Of a DNA stretch of 64,000 nt, positions 1 through 8,859 are shown piece by piece (positions within the stretch are counted from its first letter, which is position 1; every line of letters starts with the position of its first letter). Source of the DNA: Polynucleobacter sp. AP-Elch-400A-B2 (GTDB lineage Bacteria > Pseudomonadota > Gammaproteobacteria > Burkholderiales > Burkholderiaceae). The notes beneath the pieces were generated by a model. The model ran no database searches. It was not told the origin of the DNA and worked only from the letters and a program-made list of their open reading frames with translations. Position numbers and translations under genes: made by a program. Where the stretch lies: assembly GCF_018688355.1 (NCBI RefSeq), contig NZ_CP061317.1, positions 1 through 64,000 on the forward strand, given 5' to 3'.

Positions 1-1425
1 ATGAGCAACCTACAGAACCCTATTACTTTGAATTCACTTAGCCCACTGGGGTTTTGGGACGGCGCACTTGGTGCGCTTGCTCGCGAGCTTTCCCCCCAAC
101 AATTTAAAACCTGGATCCAGCCCCTAAGCTTGGTTTCTTTCGATGAAAGTGAGCAATCACTCGTCGTAGGGGCACCAAACAGATTTAAGCTAGACTGGAT
201 TAAGAAAACTTTTTCTGACCGCCTTCAAGAGTTGGCAGACCAGTATTTTGGTCACCCAATCAACCTCAGTTTTGTACTTAGTGTCGAGGTGTCAGGCGCC
301 CAAACAGTGCAGCTCAATACAAGCCGGGAGTTGCCAGCGCAGCAAGAGCCCGTGGTGATTGCCGATAACAACTCCACTGAGGAGCAGGCTTTTGAGATTG
401 AAGATCACTCCAAGCTGAACCCTAACCTTACCTTTGATACATTTGTTACTGGTAAGGCAAACCAATTGGCTCGGGCTGCGTCGATCCAAGTTGCCCATAA
501 CCCAGGAACCTCCTACAACCCCATGTTTTTGTATGGTGGGGTGGGTTTGGGTAAAACCCACCTGATTCATGCAATCGGGAATCACCTGCTAAAAGAAAAG
601 CCTGGTGCCCGAATTCGATACATTCACGCAGAGCAGTACGTCTCTGATGTGGTTAGAGCCTATCAACAAAAGGCTTTTGATCGCTTTAAGCGCTACTACC
701 ACTCACTAGACTTGCTATTGATTGACGACATTCAATTTTTTAGCGGTAAATCCAGGACTCAAGAGGAATTTTTTTACGCCTTTGAAGCGCTCTTAAGCAA
801 TAAAGCTCAGGTCATCATCACAAGTGACACCTACCCAAAAGAGATGGCTGGGATTGATGACCGCCTTATTTCCCGATTTGATTCCGGCCTAACGGTAGCC
901 ATTGAGCCGCCAGAGCTAGAAATGCGGGTTGCCATCTTAATGAAAAAGGCTTTAAGTGAGGGCATCCCCATGAGTGAGGATGTGGCCTTCTTTGTTGCCA
1001 AACACCTTAGATCTAACGTACGGGAGCTGGAGGGGGCTTTAAGGAAGATATTGGCGTTTGTTCGCTTCCACGGCAAAGAGGTCACGATTGAGGTGGCTCG
1101 CGTGGCCTTAAAGGACCTTTTGTCAATCCAAAATCGGCAAATTTCAGTCGACAACATACAAAAGGCGGTGGCTGACTTTTATAGTATTAAGGTTGCCGAC
1201 ATGTATTCAAAAAAGCGTCCGGCAAATATAGCTCGTCCAAGGCAAATTGCTATGTTTATGGCAAAAGAGTTAACCCAAAAAAGCCTCCCAGAAATTGGTG
1301 AGTTATTTGGGGGGCGGGACCATACAACCGTTCTGCACGCAGTTCGTAAGATTGGGGAGGAGCGGTCTCATGACGGTCAACTTAACCATGAAATCCACGT
1401 TATTGAGCAAACCCTAAAATCTTAG
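1..1425 (+). CDS. dnaA: Chromosomal replication initiator protein DnaA
   Basis: The AAA+ initiator that binds DnaA boxes and melts the origin. The 474-residue protein has the N-terminal DnaB/DiaA-interaction domain (about 15-80), a variable linker (about 100-140), the AAA+ core with Walker A GGVGLGKT (G179-T186) and Walker B LLLIDD (D242, D243), and the domain IV DNA-binding signature RDHTTVLHA near R439-H441. Length matches the family. The ATG is the first base of the window, so the promoter cannot be seen. It is followed by a DnaA-box-rich gap and dnaN, the classic origin arrangement. A DiaA-like SIS protein, a possible partner of domain I, lies at 29357-29977. Confidence 0.98.
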   Translation: MSNLQNPITLNSLSPLGFWDGALGALARELSPQQFKTWIQPLSLVSFDESEQSLVVGAPNRFKLDWIKKTFSDRLQELADQYFGHPINLSFVLSVEVSGAQTVQLNTSRELPAQQEPVVIADNNSTEEQAFEIEDHSKLNPNLTFDTFVTGKANQLARAASIQVAHNPGTSYNPMFLYGGVGLGKTHLIHAIGNHLLKEKPGARIRYIHAEQYVSDVVRAYQQKAFDRFKRYYHSLDLLLIDDIQFFSGKSRTQEEFFYAFEALLSNKAQVIITSDTYPKEMAGIDDRLISRFDSGLTVAIEPPELEMRVAILMKKALSEGIPMSEDVAFFVAKHLRSNVRELEGALRKILAFVRFHGKEVTIEVARVALKDLLSIQNRQISVDNIQKAVADFYSIKVADMYSKKRPANIARPRQIAMFMAKELTQKSLPEIGELFGGRDHTTVLHAVRKIGEERSHDGQLNHEIHVIEQTLKS

Positions 1426-1668
1426 GTTTTTCGCCTGTGGATAAGGTTGTGGATAGCTCAGTGAATAAGTTTGTGGAAAGATGGTGCTTCATGCAAAAAT
1501 AGAGTGTTGATAAAAAGTTATCCAAGATTTATACGCGGTTTATACAGAGGTTTTCCACAGGTTTTTTTTGTTTTAATGGATTGTTTTATATGGGGTTTTT
1601 AACTTATCCACCGAAATAACAAGCCTTATTACTACTACTAATAAGATATATACAAGGATTTAAAAGCA
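1426..1668. other. oriC: Putative replication origin oriC (DnaA boxes)
   Basis: This gap of 243 bases between dnaA and dnaN holds a cluster of DnaA-box-like 9-mers. A perfect box (TGTGGATAA, reverse of TTATCCACA) is at 1436-1444. Near matches are TGTGGATAG 1448-1456, TGTGGAAAG 1472-1480, TGTTGATAA 1505-1513, TTATCCAAG 1518-1526, TTTTCCACA 1551-1559 and TTATCCACC 1604-1612. The right half (about 1560-1660) is AT-rich with T-runs and could be the unwinding element. The dnaN promoter must also lie here. Origin function is inferred from position and motif clustering. Confidence 0.75.
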
Positions 1669-2784
1669 ATGCAACTCGTAAACACTTCAAGGGATAGTTT
1701 ATTAAAACCACTTCAGGTTGTCAGTGGCATTGTTGAACGTCGACACACTTTGCCGATCTTGGCAAACTTGTTATTTAAAAAGCAAGGTGACAAGGTGTCA
1801 TTTGTCTCGACTGACATAGAGATTCAAATTACAACCAACGCCAGTTTTGGTGTTGGTGCAGAAGATGTAACAACAACGGTAGCCGCTAGAAAGTTGCTTG
1901 ATATTTTGCGAGCACTTCCAGAAGGGCCTGTAGCCTTAAGTCTTAAAGACAACAAAATGGTTATACAGAGTGGTAAGAGTCGTTTTTCTTTACAAACTCT
2001 TTCTGCCTCCGAATTTCCTGTTATGCAGAGTGTTGGTGAGGTAATGGCGAGCTGGCGAATGACTCAAAAGAGTTTTCGCCAACTAGTTAGTCAAGTCCAC
2101 TTCGCTATGGCGCAACAGGATATTCGTTATTACCTTAACGGGATGCTGTTGGTTATTGAAGGCAAACAAGTAATTGCTGTGGCTACTGATGGCCATCGTT
2201 TAGCTTACTCTCAAGTTGAGCTGGCCGAAGCCCCAGTAGGCTCTGGGCAAAGACAAGAAATTATTATTCCTCGTAAAACCATTCTAGAGTGTCAGCACTT
2301 GTTAGAAGATTCGGATGAGATGCTGGAGATGAGTCTTACATCCAATCAAGTGAAATTTACTTTCGGCGATATCGAGTTAATTTCAAAACTAGTTGAAGGT
2401 AAGTTCCCTGATTTCCAAAGAGTAATTCCTAAGGGTCACAAAAACTCACTGGTTGTTGGGCGAGATGTTTTGCAATCCGCATTACAACGCGCTGCAATTC
2501 TGACAACCGACAAATTTAAGGGCGTACGCTTTTCTTTATCACCAAATCGAATCACAGTTCAGTCAACCAATGCTGAGCAAGAAGAGGCGCAAGAAGAGAT
2601 TGAAACCGAATACAGCGGCGATGAGGTTGAGATTGGTTTTAATGTAAGTTATTTATTAGATGTTTTATCAAACTTGAAGAATGAAAAAATTCAAATTAGT
2701 TTAGGTGATGCCAACAGCAGTGCAGTTATTACCTTACCTGGTTCTGAGGACTTTAAGTATGTTGTGATGCCAATGCGTATTTAA
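1669..2784 (+). CDS. dnaN: DNA polymerase III subunit beta (sliding clamp)
   Basis: The ring-shaped processivity clamp of DNA polymerase III, which also helps inactivate DnaA through Hda. The protein has 371 residues, the usual length, with three repeated clamp folds. The N-terminal part (LQVVSGIVERRHTLPILAN) and the C-terminal end VVMPMRI, which forms part of the peptide-binding groove, are typical. The ATG at 1669 follows an AAGGA ribosome site about 10 bases upstream. It lies between oriC and gyrB, with 11 bases to gyrB, so the two are probably cotranscribed. Codon use is more AT-rich than in the ribosomal genes further on. Confidence 0.98.
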   Translation: MQLVNTSRDSLLKPLQVVSGIVERRHTLPILANLLFKKQGDKVSFVSTDIEIQITTNASFGVGAEDVTTTVAARKLLDILRALPEGPVALSLKDNKMVIQSGKSRFSLQTLSASEFPVMQSVGEVMASWRMTQKSFRQLVSQVHFAMAQQDIRYYLNGMLLVIEGKQVIAVATDGHRLAYSQVELAEAPVGSGQRQEIIIPRKTILECQHLLEDSDEMLEMSLTSNQVKFTFGDIELISKLVEGKFPDFQRVIPKGHKNSLVVGRDVLQSALQRAAILTTDKFKGVRFSLSPNRITVQSTNAEQEEAQEEIETEYSGDEVEIGFNVSYLLDVLSNLKNEKIQISLGDANSSAVITLPGSEDFKYVVMPMRI

Positions 2785-2795
2785 TTTAGAAAAAA

Positions 2796-5294
2796 ATGAC
2801 TGAAGAAAAAAAAGTAGTAGAGCAGTATGGTGCATCATCAATTCAAATCTTAGAAGGTCTTGAGGCTGTTCGCAAACGCCCAGGAATGTACATTGGAGAC
2901 ACCTCTGATGGCACAGGTTTACACCACTTAGTTTTTGAGGTTTTAGATAATTCGATTGATGAAGCGCTTGCGGGTTATTGTTCTGAAATTACCGTTGTCA
3001 TCCAAACCGACAATTCCATTTCTATAGTCGATAACGGCCGTGGTGTTCCAACAGGTATTAAATACGACGACAAGCACGAGCCAAAAAGAAGTGCTGCTGA
3101 AATTGTGATGACGGAGCTGCATGCTGGCGGCAAGTTTGACCAAAATAGCTATAAAGTCTCCGGCGGTTTACATGGCGTAGGCGTTAGTTGCGTAAACGCA
3201 CTCTCTAAGTGGTTAAAGCTGACCATTCGTCGCGACGGTAAAGCGCATTACATGGAGTTCGCGCGTGGTGTTATTCAGAACCGCAATATACAAGATGAGA
3301 ACGGTGTTGCTACATCACCAATCACTGTTACTGGTGATACAACCCTGTCTGGTACAGAGGTTCACTTTTTAGCTGATGAAACCATTTTTGGAAATGTCGA
3401 GTTTCATTACGAAATACTTGTTAAACGTATCCGCGAGCTCTCGTTTTTAAATAATGGTGTTCACATTAAATTAATTGATCAACGCTCTGGTCAAGAAGAA
3501 GATTTTGCGTTTTCTGGTGGTGTAAAAGGCTTTGTTGAATACATTAATCAAACAAAAAATGTTTTACACCCTAATATTTTTTACGCTGAAGGTATTCGCC
3601 CATCAGACTTGGGTGGCAATATCACGGCTGAAGTGTCAATGCAGTGGAATGATAGTTTTAGTGAGCAAGTTTTATGTTTTACCAACAACATTCCTCAGCG
3701 TGACGGTGGTACCCACCTAACAGGATTGCGCGCAGCGATGACGCGCGTGATCAACAAATACATTGATGAACATGAGGTTGCAAAGAAAGCTAAGGTAGAA
3801 ATTTCTGGCGATGATATGCGCGAAGGCCTTGCCTGCGTATTGTCTGTCAAAGTCCCAGAGCCAAAGTTTTCAAGTCAAACAAAAGATAAGCTGGTTTCTA
3901 GTGAGGTTCGGGGGCCAGTAGAGGAAATTGTTGCTGAAGCCTTAAGCGCTTATTTACAAGAGCGCCCAGCTGACGCCAAAATCTTGTGTGGAAAAATTGT
4001 GGATGCTGCGCGCGCTCGCGAAGCAGCCCGCAAAGCCCGCGATATGACTCGTCGCAAAGGTGTTTTAGATGGCCTCGGACTTCCTGGAAAATTGGCAGAC
4101 TGTCAAGAAAAGGACCCTACAAAATCTGAGCTGTTTATTGTCGAGGGAGACTCCGCGGGTGGGTCTGCAAAGCAGGGCCGAGATCGTCGCTTCCAAGCAA
4201 TTCTTCCTCTTAAAGGAAAAATCCTGAACGTGGAGAAGGCGCGCTTCGACAAGATGCTGGCAAGCCAAGAGGTGGTTACTTTAATTACCGTGCTTGGGAC
4301 CGGTATTGGCGCCGAAGAATATAAGGCGGATAAACTCCGCTATCACCGCATTATCATCATGACTGACGCGGACGTAGATGGAAGCCACATACGCACGCTT
4401 CTACTTACCTTCTTCTATAGACAGATGCCCGAGTTAATTGAGCGAGGCCACATCTATATTGCTCAACCGCCTTTATATAAGGTCAAGTTTGGCAAGAATG
4501 AGCAATACATTAAAGATGACGCCGAACTCAATCAATTGCTTTTGAAAATTGCCCTTGAGTCAGCATCACTCCAAACCCCCACAGGTGAAATCATTGAAGG
4601 CGCCGCACTGGACGAATTGGCCAAACACTATCAAGTGATTCAGTCTATTGTTGATCGCCTATCACGAACTATTGATGAAGATGCTTTGCGCGCCATTGCC
4701 TCTGGCACCCAATTAAATTTAGATACAGAAAAGTCGGCCCAAGAGTCTGCCGAGCGCTTGCGTGTTGCGCTTGCAGAATCCTTAAATCCCTTGGCGCTTC
4801 CACCTGAAATTGTTGTTCAAAAAGAAGAGCGCACAGATCGTTATAAGCTGCTGCTATCTCGCCGCATTCATGGCAATCTGAAATTGTCGGCTATCAACTC
4901 CGATTTTGTTCATGGTGATGACTACCAAAGCCTGGCCAATGCGGCTGCGGTTTTATCTGGCAAAGTGTTGCCGGGCTCAAAGGTGCGCCGCGGAGATCCA
5001 GACAAAAACCAAAAAGAACAATCGATTCAAAATTTTAGGGCTGCTTTTGCGTGGTTGCTTTCTGAGGCTGAACGCGTTCTCAGTCGTCAGCGCTATAAAG
5101 GCCTTGGTGAGATGAATCCTTCCCAGTTGTGGGAAACCACAATGGACGCTGCGTCCCGCACCCTACTCCAAGTCAAAATTGAAGATGCAATTACTGCCGA
5201 CCAAGTTTTCACCACCCTAATGGGTGATGAGGTTGAACCGCGCCGCGCCTTTATCGAAAAAAATGCCCTAATTGCGCGTAATTTGGATGTTTGA
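2796..5294 (+). CDS. gyrB: DNA gyrase subunit B
   Basis: The ATPase subunit of DNA gyrase, which with GyrA introduces negative supercoils. The 832-residue protein has the GHKL ATPase domain near 20-220 (DNSIDEALAGY, the glycine-rich motif GRGVPTG, and GGLHGVGVSCVNALS), a transducer domain, and the TOPRIM region with EGDSAGGSAKQGRDR and the metal-binding DADVDGSHIRTLL. Its length, longer than the Gram-positive form (about 640), shows the roughly 165-residue insertion in the C-terminal half that is typical of proteobacterial GyrB. The C-terminal QRYKGLGEMNPSQLWETTMD is present. It starts 11 bases after dnaN, and a SET-domain gene follows after 5 bases, suggesting one transcript. Confidence 0.98.
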   Translation: MTEEKKVVEQYGASSIQILEGLEAVRKRPGMYIGDTSDGTGLHHLVFEVLDNSIDEALAGYCSEITVVIQTDNSISIVDNGRGVPTGIKYDDKHEPKRSAAEIVMTELHAGGKFDQNSYKVSGGLHGVGVSCVNALSKWLKLTIRRDGKAHYMEFARGVIQNRNIQDENGVATSPITVTGDTTLSGTEVHFLADETIFGNVEFHYEILVKRIRELSFLNNGVHIKLIDQRSGQEEDFAFSGGVKGFVEYINQTKNVLHPNIFYAEGIRPSDLGGNITAEVSMQWNDSFSEQVLCFTNNIPQRDGGTHLTGLRAAMTRVINKYIDEHEVAKKAKVEISGDDMREGLACVLSVKVPEPKFSSQTKDKLVSSEVRGPVEEIVAEALSAYLQERPADAKILCGKIVDAARAREAARKARDMTRRKGVLDGLGLPGKLADCQEKDPTKSELFIVEGDSAGGSAKQGRDRRFQAILPLKGKILNVEKARFDKMLASQEVVTLITVLGTGIGAEEYKADKLRYHRIIIMTDADVDGSHIRTLLLTFFYRQMPELIERGHIYIAQPPLYKVKFGKNEQYIKDDAELNQLLLKIALESASLQTPTGEIIEGAALDELAKHYQVIQSIVDRLSRTIDEDALRAIASGTQLNLDTEKSAQESAERLRVALAESLNPLALPPEIVVQKEERTDRYKLLLSRRIHGNLKLSAINSDFVHGDDYQSLANAAAVLSGKVLPGSKVRRGDPDKNQKEQSIQNFRAAFAWLLSEAERVLSRQRYKGLGEMNPSQLWETTMDAASRTLLQVKIEDAITADQVFTTLMGDEVEPRRAFIEKNALIARNLDV

Positions 5295-5299
5295 TTTAA

Positions 5300-5794
5300 A
5301 TGAGTAAAAAGAAATTGGCGGCTCCAAAAATTGATCGTTCGCGTATTGTTGTTAAGTCTTCACCCATCCATGGAAAAGGTGTTTTTGTTGCCAAGCCAAT
5401 TAAAAAGGGTGATGCGATTATTGAGTACAAAGGCGAGATAATTAGTTGGAGGTTGGCAGAAAAGCGTCATCCACATGACCCAAAAGACCCAAACCACACA
5501 TTTTACTTTTCACTAGAAGATGGCCGCTGTATTGACGCGAAGTATGGTGGAAACGCTGCTCGCTGGATTAACCATTCCTGTAAGCCAATTTGTGAAACGC
5601 AGGAGGACAGCTTCGGTGGTGAGCCTCGCGTATTTATTTATGCCAAAAGGGACCTTAAAGTAGGTGAGGAACTTTTTTATGACTACTCCCTCGGGGTTGA
5701 TGGTCGCCTTACCAAGCAAATGAAAAAAGATTATGAGTGCCGTTGTGGCGCAAAAAAATGTCGAGGCACCATGCTGTCCCTCGATAAGAAGTAA
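5300..5794 (+). CDS. SET domain-containing protein-lysine methyltransferase
   Basis: A 164-residue SET-domain protein that should transfer methyl groups from S-adenosylmethionine to lysine side chains of a protein. Visible SET motifs are GKGVFVAKPIKKGD near residue 27, ARWINHSC in the middle (the RFxNHSC cofactor motif) and GEELFYDY (catalytic tyrosine region). A post-SET cysteine cluster follows (ECRCGAKKCRGTM), which in eukaryotic enzymes binds zinc next to the active site. The fold is nearly the whole protein, with only a short basic N-terminus. The target is unknown; DNA-binding or histone H1-like proteins are a guess from family knowledge. It starts 5 bases after gyrB and is probably cotranscribed with it. 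Confidence 0.85.
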   Translation: MSKKKLAAPKIDRSRIVVKSSPIHGKGVFVAKPIKKGDAIIEYKGEIISWRLAEKRHPHDPKDPNHTFYFSLEDGRCIDAKYGGNAARWINHSCKPICETQEDSFGGEPRVFIYAKRDLKVGEELFYDYSLGVDGRLTKQMKKDYECRCGAKKCRGTMLSLDKK

Positions 5795-5807
5795 ATTTTT
5801 TTTCAAT

Positions 5808-6032
5808 ATGCTGTTTATTACCATTCAGGATTTAGAGGCTGCCATTAATTATTGGCGTAGCCAATCGCCCGCGATTGGTGAGGAGCTTCATTTGTGCCCT
5901 GAGGCCGCCGCTCTTGCAAAACCATATGCTCTTATGATTGTTCAGGGGGCCCAAAGGGTTCCTATGGATGTTTTGGATGAGGCGGCAAGATTGGCAATCC
6001 AAAAGTTTCTAAACATTACCCAGACAAATTAA
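5808..6032 (+). CDS. Small DUF3717-type protein
   Basis: A 74-residue protein of unknown function resembling the DUF3717 family of Burkholderiales. I chose the ATG at 5808 because the recognisable family sequence begins at once (ITIQDLEAAINYWRSQSP), 13 bases after the SET gene. A longer reading frame from 5733 would overlap that gene and adds no conserved sequence. The protein looks helical and soluble, with one cysteine (HLCPEAAALA) and no signal peptide or membrane segment. It probably ends the dnaN-gyrB-SET transcript. The family assignment is from memory. Confidence 0.7.
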   Translation: MLFITIQDLEAAINYWRSQSPAIGEELHLCPEAAALAKPYALMIVQGAQRVPMDVLDEAARLAIQKFLNITQTN

Positions 6033-6103
6033 TCATTACACCCTGAACGTTTTTAGGGTTATCGCTATATTAGTCGGCCCCCTCTTAGGGTATTCTCAAA
6101 CTC

Positions 6104-6895
6104 TTGCCTATAAATGGGTATAAGGATTTGAGCTTGCAAGAAACAATATTAAAAACAATTGGCCTTGGAAAGACGTTCAAAGGCTTTTCTGCGGTAAGCG
6201 ATGTCAACCTAGATGTTGCTAGGGGAACCATTCACGCCCTTATTGGCCCTAATGGCGCTGGTAAAACAACCTGTTTTAACCTGCTTACTAAGTTTTTAGA
6301 GCCCTCCAGCGGCCAGATTTTGTTTAATGGCTTTGACATTACCAAAGAGCGACCCGCTCAAATTGCCCGTCGTGGGGTTGTCCGCTCATTCCAAATTTCA
6401 GCTGTTTTTCCACACCTCACTGTTTTAGAGAATGTTCGTGTTGCACTGCAGCGAGGATTGGGCACCGAATTTCATTTTTGGAAATCTGGAAACTCGCTAA
6501 ACGTGCTCAATGAGCGTGCTGAACAGTTGTTATTAGAGGTGGGTTTGGCAGACTTTGCCCATGAAGAAACGCTAAACCTAGCCTATGGTCGCAAAAGAGC
6601 TTTAGAAATTGCCACCACCATGGCAATGGAGCCTGAATTAATGCTGTTGGATGAGCCAACACAAGGTATGGGGCATGAGGATGTAGAGCGCGTTACAGAG
6701 TTAATTGATCGGGTTGCTAAAGGCCGCACCATTTTGATGGTTGAGCACAATATGAAAGTGGTTTCCTCTATAGCAGACCGCATCACAGTATTGCAGCGAG
6801 GGTCTGTATTGGCCGAGGGCTCCTACCAAGAGGTTTCCAATAATCCCCTGGTGGTTGAGGCTTATATGGGCAGTCATGGGGGTGATGGCACATGA
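6104..6895 (+). CDS. livG: Branched-chain amino acid type ABC transporter, ATP-binding protein LivG-like
   Basis: One of two cytoplasmic ATPases that drive the importer encoded by the next four genes. Of 263 residues, the nucleotide-binding domain covers about 15-250, with Walker A GPNGAGKTT near residue 48, a LivG-type signature LAYGRKRALEIA in place of the usual LSGGQ, and Walker B LMLLDEPTQGM. The C-terminus EAYMGSHG is typical of LivG (EAYLG). The start is uncertain. TTG at 6104 gives the longest form, and an in-frame TTG at 6128 is also possible but has a ribosome site only about 2 bases away. It overlaps livF by 4 bases (ATGA), so translation is probably coupled. Confidence 0.88.
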   Translation: MPINGYKDLSLQETILKTIGLGKTFKGFSAVSDVNLDVARGTIHALIGPNGAGKTTCFNLLTKFLEPSSGQILFNGFDITKERPAQIARRGVVRSFQISAVFPHLTVLENVRVALQRGLGTEFHFWKSGNSLNVLNERAEQLLLEVGLADFAHEETLNLAYGRKRALEIATTMAMEPELMLLDEPTQGMGHEDVERVTELIDRVAKGRTILMVEHNMKVVSSIADRITVLQRGSVLAEGSYQEVSNNPLVVEAYMGSHGGDGT

Positions 6896-7596
6896 GCACG
6901 ATGGCGCTGGAGGTTAAAAACCTCGAGTCTTGGTATGGCGAGTCCCACATTCTTCATGGTGTGAACTTTGCTGTTCGTGATGGTGAGGTGGTGACTCTTC
7001 TGGGTCGCAATGGCGCTGGCCGCAGCACCATCTTAAAAACCATTTTGGGCCTGACTAGTAAAAGAACGGGCTCGGTAGAAATTTATGGCAACCAAACCAT
7101 TGCAATGCCAACCTACAAAATTGCCCGCTTGGGCGTTGGTTATTGCCCAGAAGAGCGCGGCATCTTTGCCAGCTTAAGTGCTGAGGAGAATCTGTTGCTC
7201 TTGCCAGACATTGCTCCTGGCGGCATGGGTTTAGATGAGATTTATGAAATGTTTCCCAATTTGTACGAGCGACGCAATAGCCCTGGCACAAGGCTGTCGG
7301 GTGGTGAGCAGCAAATGCTCGCAATGGCACGTATTCTGAGAACGGGCGCAAAGCTACTACTATTAGATGAGATTACTGAAGGTTTGGCGCCGGTGATTGT
7401 TCAAAAGTTGGGTGAGGTCGTTACTAGCCTACGAAATAAGGGTTTCACTATTGTGTTGGTGGAGCAAAACTTCCGTTTTGCCGCGCCCCTAGCTGATCGG
7501 CATTATGTGGTTGAGCACGGCAATGTAGTTGAGGTTGTTAATCAAAATGAGCTTACGGAAAAAGCAAGTTTATTAAATGAGTATCTTGGTGTTTAG
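6892..7596 (+). CDS. livF: Branched-chain amino acid type ABC transporter, ATP-binding protein LivF-like
   Basis: The second ATPase of the importer, 234 residues. It has a typical LivF layout: ATP-binding domain from about residue 5, signature LSGGEQQMLAMARIL, Walker B LLLLDEITEGLAP and switch histidine region replaced by LVEQN. The Walker A loop reads GRNGAGRST (residues 38-46), so the lysine that normally contacts the ATP phosphates is arginine (R44, codon CGC at 7021-7023). The partner LivG has a normal Walker A, so the heterodimer keeps at least one standard site. The start ATG overlaps the livG stop. The substrate-binding protein gene follows after 22 bases with an AGGAG ribosome site. 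Confidence 0.9.
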   Translation: MSTMALEVKNLESWYGESHILHGVNFAVRDGEVVTLLGRNGAGRSTILKTILGLTSKRTGSVEIYGNQTIAMPTYKIARLGVGYCPEERGIFASLSAEENLLLLPDIAPGGMGLDEIYEMFPNLYERRNSPGTRLSGGEQQMLAMARILRTGAKLLLLDEITEGLAPVIVQKLGEVVTSLRNKGFTIVLVEQNFRFAAPLADRHYVVEHGNVVEVVNQNELTEKASLLNEYLGV

Positions 7597-7618
7597 TGGT
7601 TATTTATAGGAGACATAA

Positions 7619-8842
7619 ATGAAGTTAAAGCAAATTACTGCGTGTCTAGTGGCGGCAACCTTTTTTGGTTCAAACCCAGCATTCGCGCAAGCATCTAAAG
7701 TAAGTGGTGACGTAATTAAGATTGGTGTTTTAACCGACCTTTCTTCAACTTACTCTGATTTGGCTGGTCCGGGCGCTGTGATTGCCGCAAAAATGGCGAT
7801 TGCTGATTTTTCAAAAGATGGCACAGTTATTGGCAAAAAGATTGAGTTGCTGAGTGCCGACCATCAAAACAAAGCAGATATCGCTGCAAACAAAGCACGT
7901 GAGTGGTACGACAAAGATGGTGTGGATGTGATTGTTGAGTTGGTGTCTACCAACGTCGCACTCGCTGTAATGGAGGTGGCAGAACAAAAGAATAAGATCA
8001 CCCTGGTATCTGGCGCAGCTTCTTTGCCAATCACCAATGAAAAGTGTACCGCTAACAATGTGCACTGGACTTATGACACATATGCGCTTTCAAACGGCAC
8101 GGCTAAAGCTGTTGTAAAGCAAGGCAAAAAGAACTGGTACTTTCTTACTGCTGACTACGCTTTCGGGGCGGCTTTGGAAAAAGACTCAACTAACGTTGTT
8201 AACGCTAATGGCGGTAAGGTGCTGGGAACCAGTAAGCACCCATTCCCGAATAGCGACTTTTCTTCATACCTCTTGAAGGCTCAAGCTAGTGGCGCCGATG
8301 TTGTTGCCTTGGCAAATGCGGGTCAAGACACAATTAATTCTGTCAAGCAGGCCTCAGAGTTTGGTATCAATAAAAAACAAACTGTTGTTCCTTTGTTGAT
8401 GTTTATTTCTGATGTTCACTCTTTGGGTTTGAATGCCGCTCAAGGCATGTATTTAACCGAAGGTTTCTATTGGGATAAAGATGAAAAGACCCGCGCGTTC
8501 GCCAAACGTTTTATTTTGCAACATAAGCGTATGCCGACTAGCGTTCAGGCTGGTGTTTACTCATCAGTTCTTGCTTACTTAGCTGCAGTTAAAAAAGCGG
8601 GCACTGACGACACTCAAGCAGTAATGAAGGCTTTGAGATCTACCAATATTGATGATGGTTTGTTCAAAGGAAAAATCCGCGCTGATGGTAAGTTCGAGCA
8701 TGATATGTATTTGCTAGAAGTGAAAAAGCCATCTGAATCTACCAGCCCATGGGATTACTACAATGTCAAAGCAGTGATTCCAGCTGCTGAAGCAACACAA
8801 CCACTTTCATTGTCACGATGCAAGTTGGTTACTAACAAGTAA
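7619..8842 (+). CDS. ABC transporter periplasmic substrate-binding protein (Peripla_BP_6 type)
   Basis: A 407-residue periplasmic binding protein of the LivJ/LivK (HAAT) class that delivers the substrate to the permease. A cleavable signal peptide is clear: basic start MKLKQ, hydrophobic stretch and a cut near FAQA (about residue 24). The mature part begins VSGDVIKIGVLTDLSSTYSDLAGPG, typical of the fold. It lies between the ATPase and permease genes of the same transporter. ATG 7619 has a strong AGGAG about 8 bases upstream. Related proteins bind branched-chain amino acids, amides, urea or small aromatic acids. The substrate cannot be read from the sequence, so the gene symbol is left empty. 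Confidence 0.9.
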   Translation: MKLKQITACLVAATFFGSNPAFAQASKVSGDVIKIGVLTDLSSTYSDLAGPGAVIAAKMAIADFSKDGTVIGKKIELLSADHQNKADIAANKAREWYDKDGVDVIVELVSTNVALAVMEVAEQKNKITLVSGAASLPITNEKCTANNVHWTYDTYALSNGTAKAVVKQGKKNWYFLTADYAFGAALEKDSTNVVNANGGKVLGTSKHPFPNSDFSSYLLKAQASGADVVALANAGQDTINSVKQASEFGINKKQTVVPLLMFISDVHSLGLNAAQGMYLTEGFYWDKDEKTRAFAKRFILQHKRMPTSVQAGVYSSVLAYLAAVKKAGTDDTQAVMKALRSTNIDDGLFKGKIRADGKFEHDMYLLEVKKPSESTSPWDYYNVKAVIPAAEATQPLSLSRCKLVTNK

Positions 8843-8859
8843 TTGGTTTTTTAACAAGC

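Noticed and set aside
7619..8842. Assigning the ABC transporter to urea or a named substrate
   Set aside because: The operon layout is shared by several HAAT transporters, and I cannot read substrate choice from the sequence.
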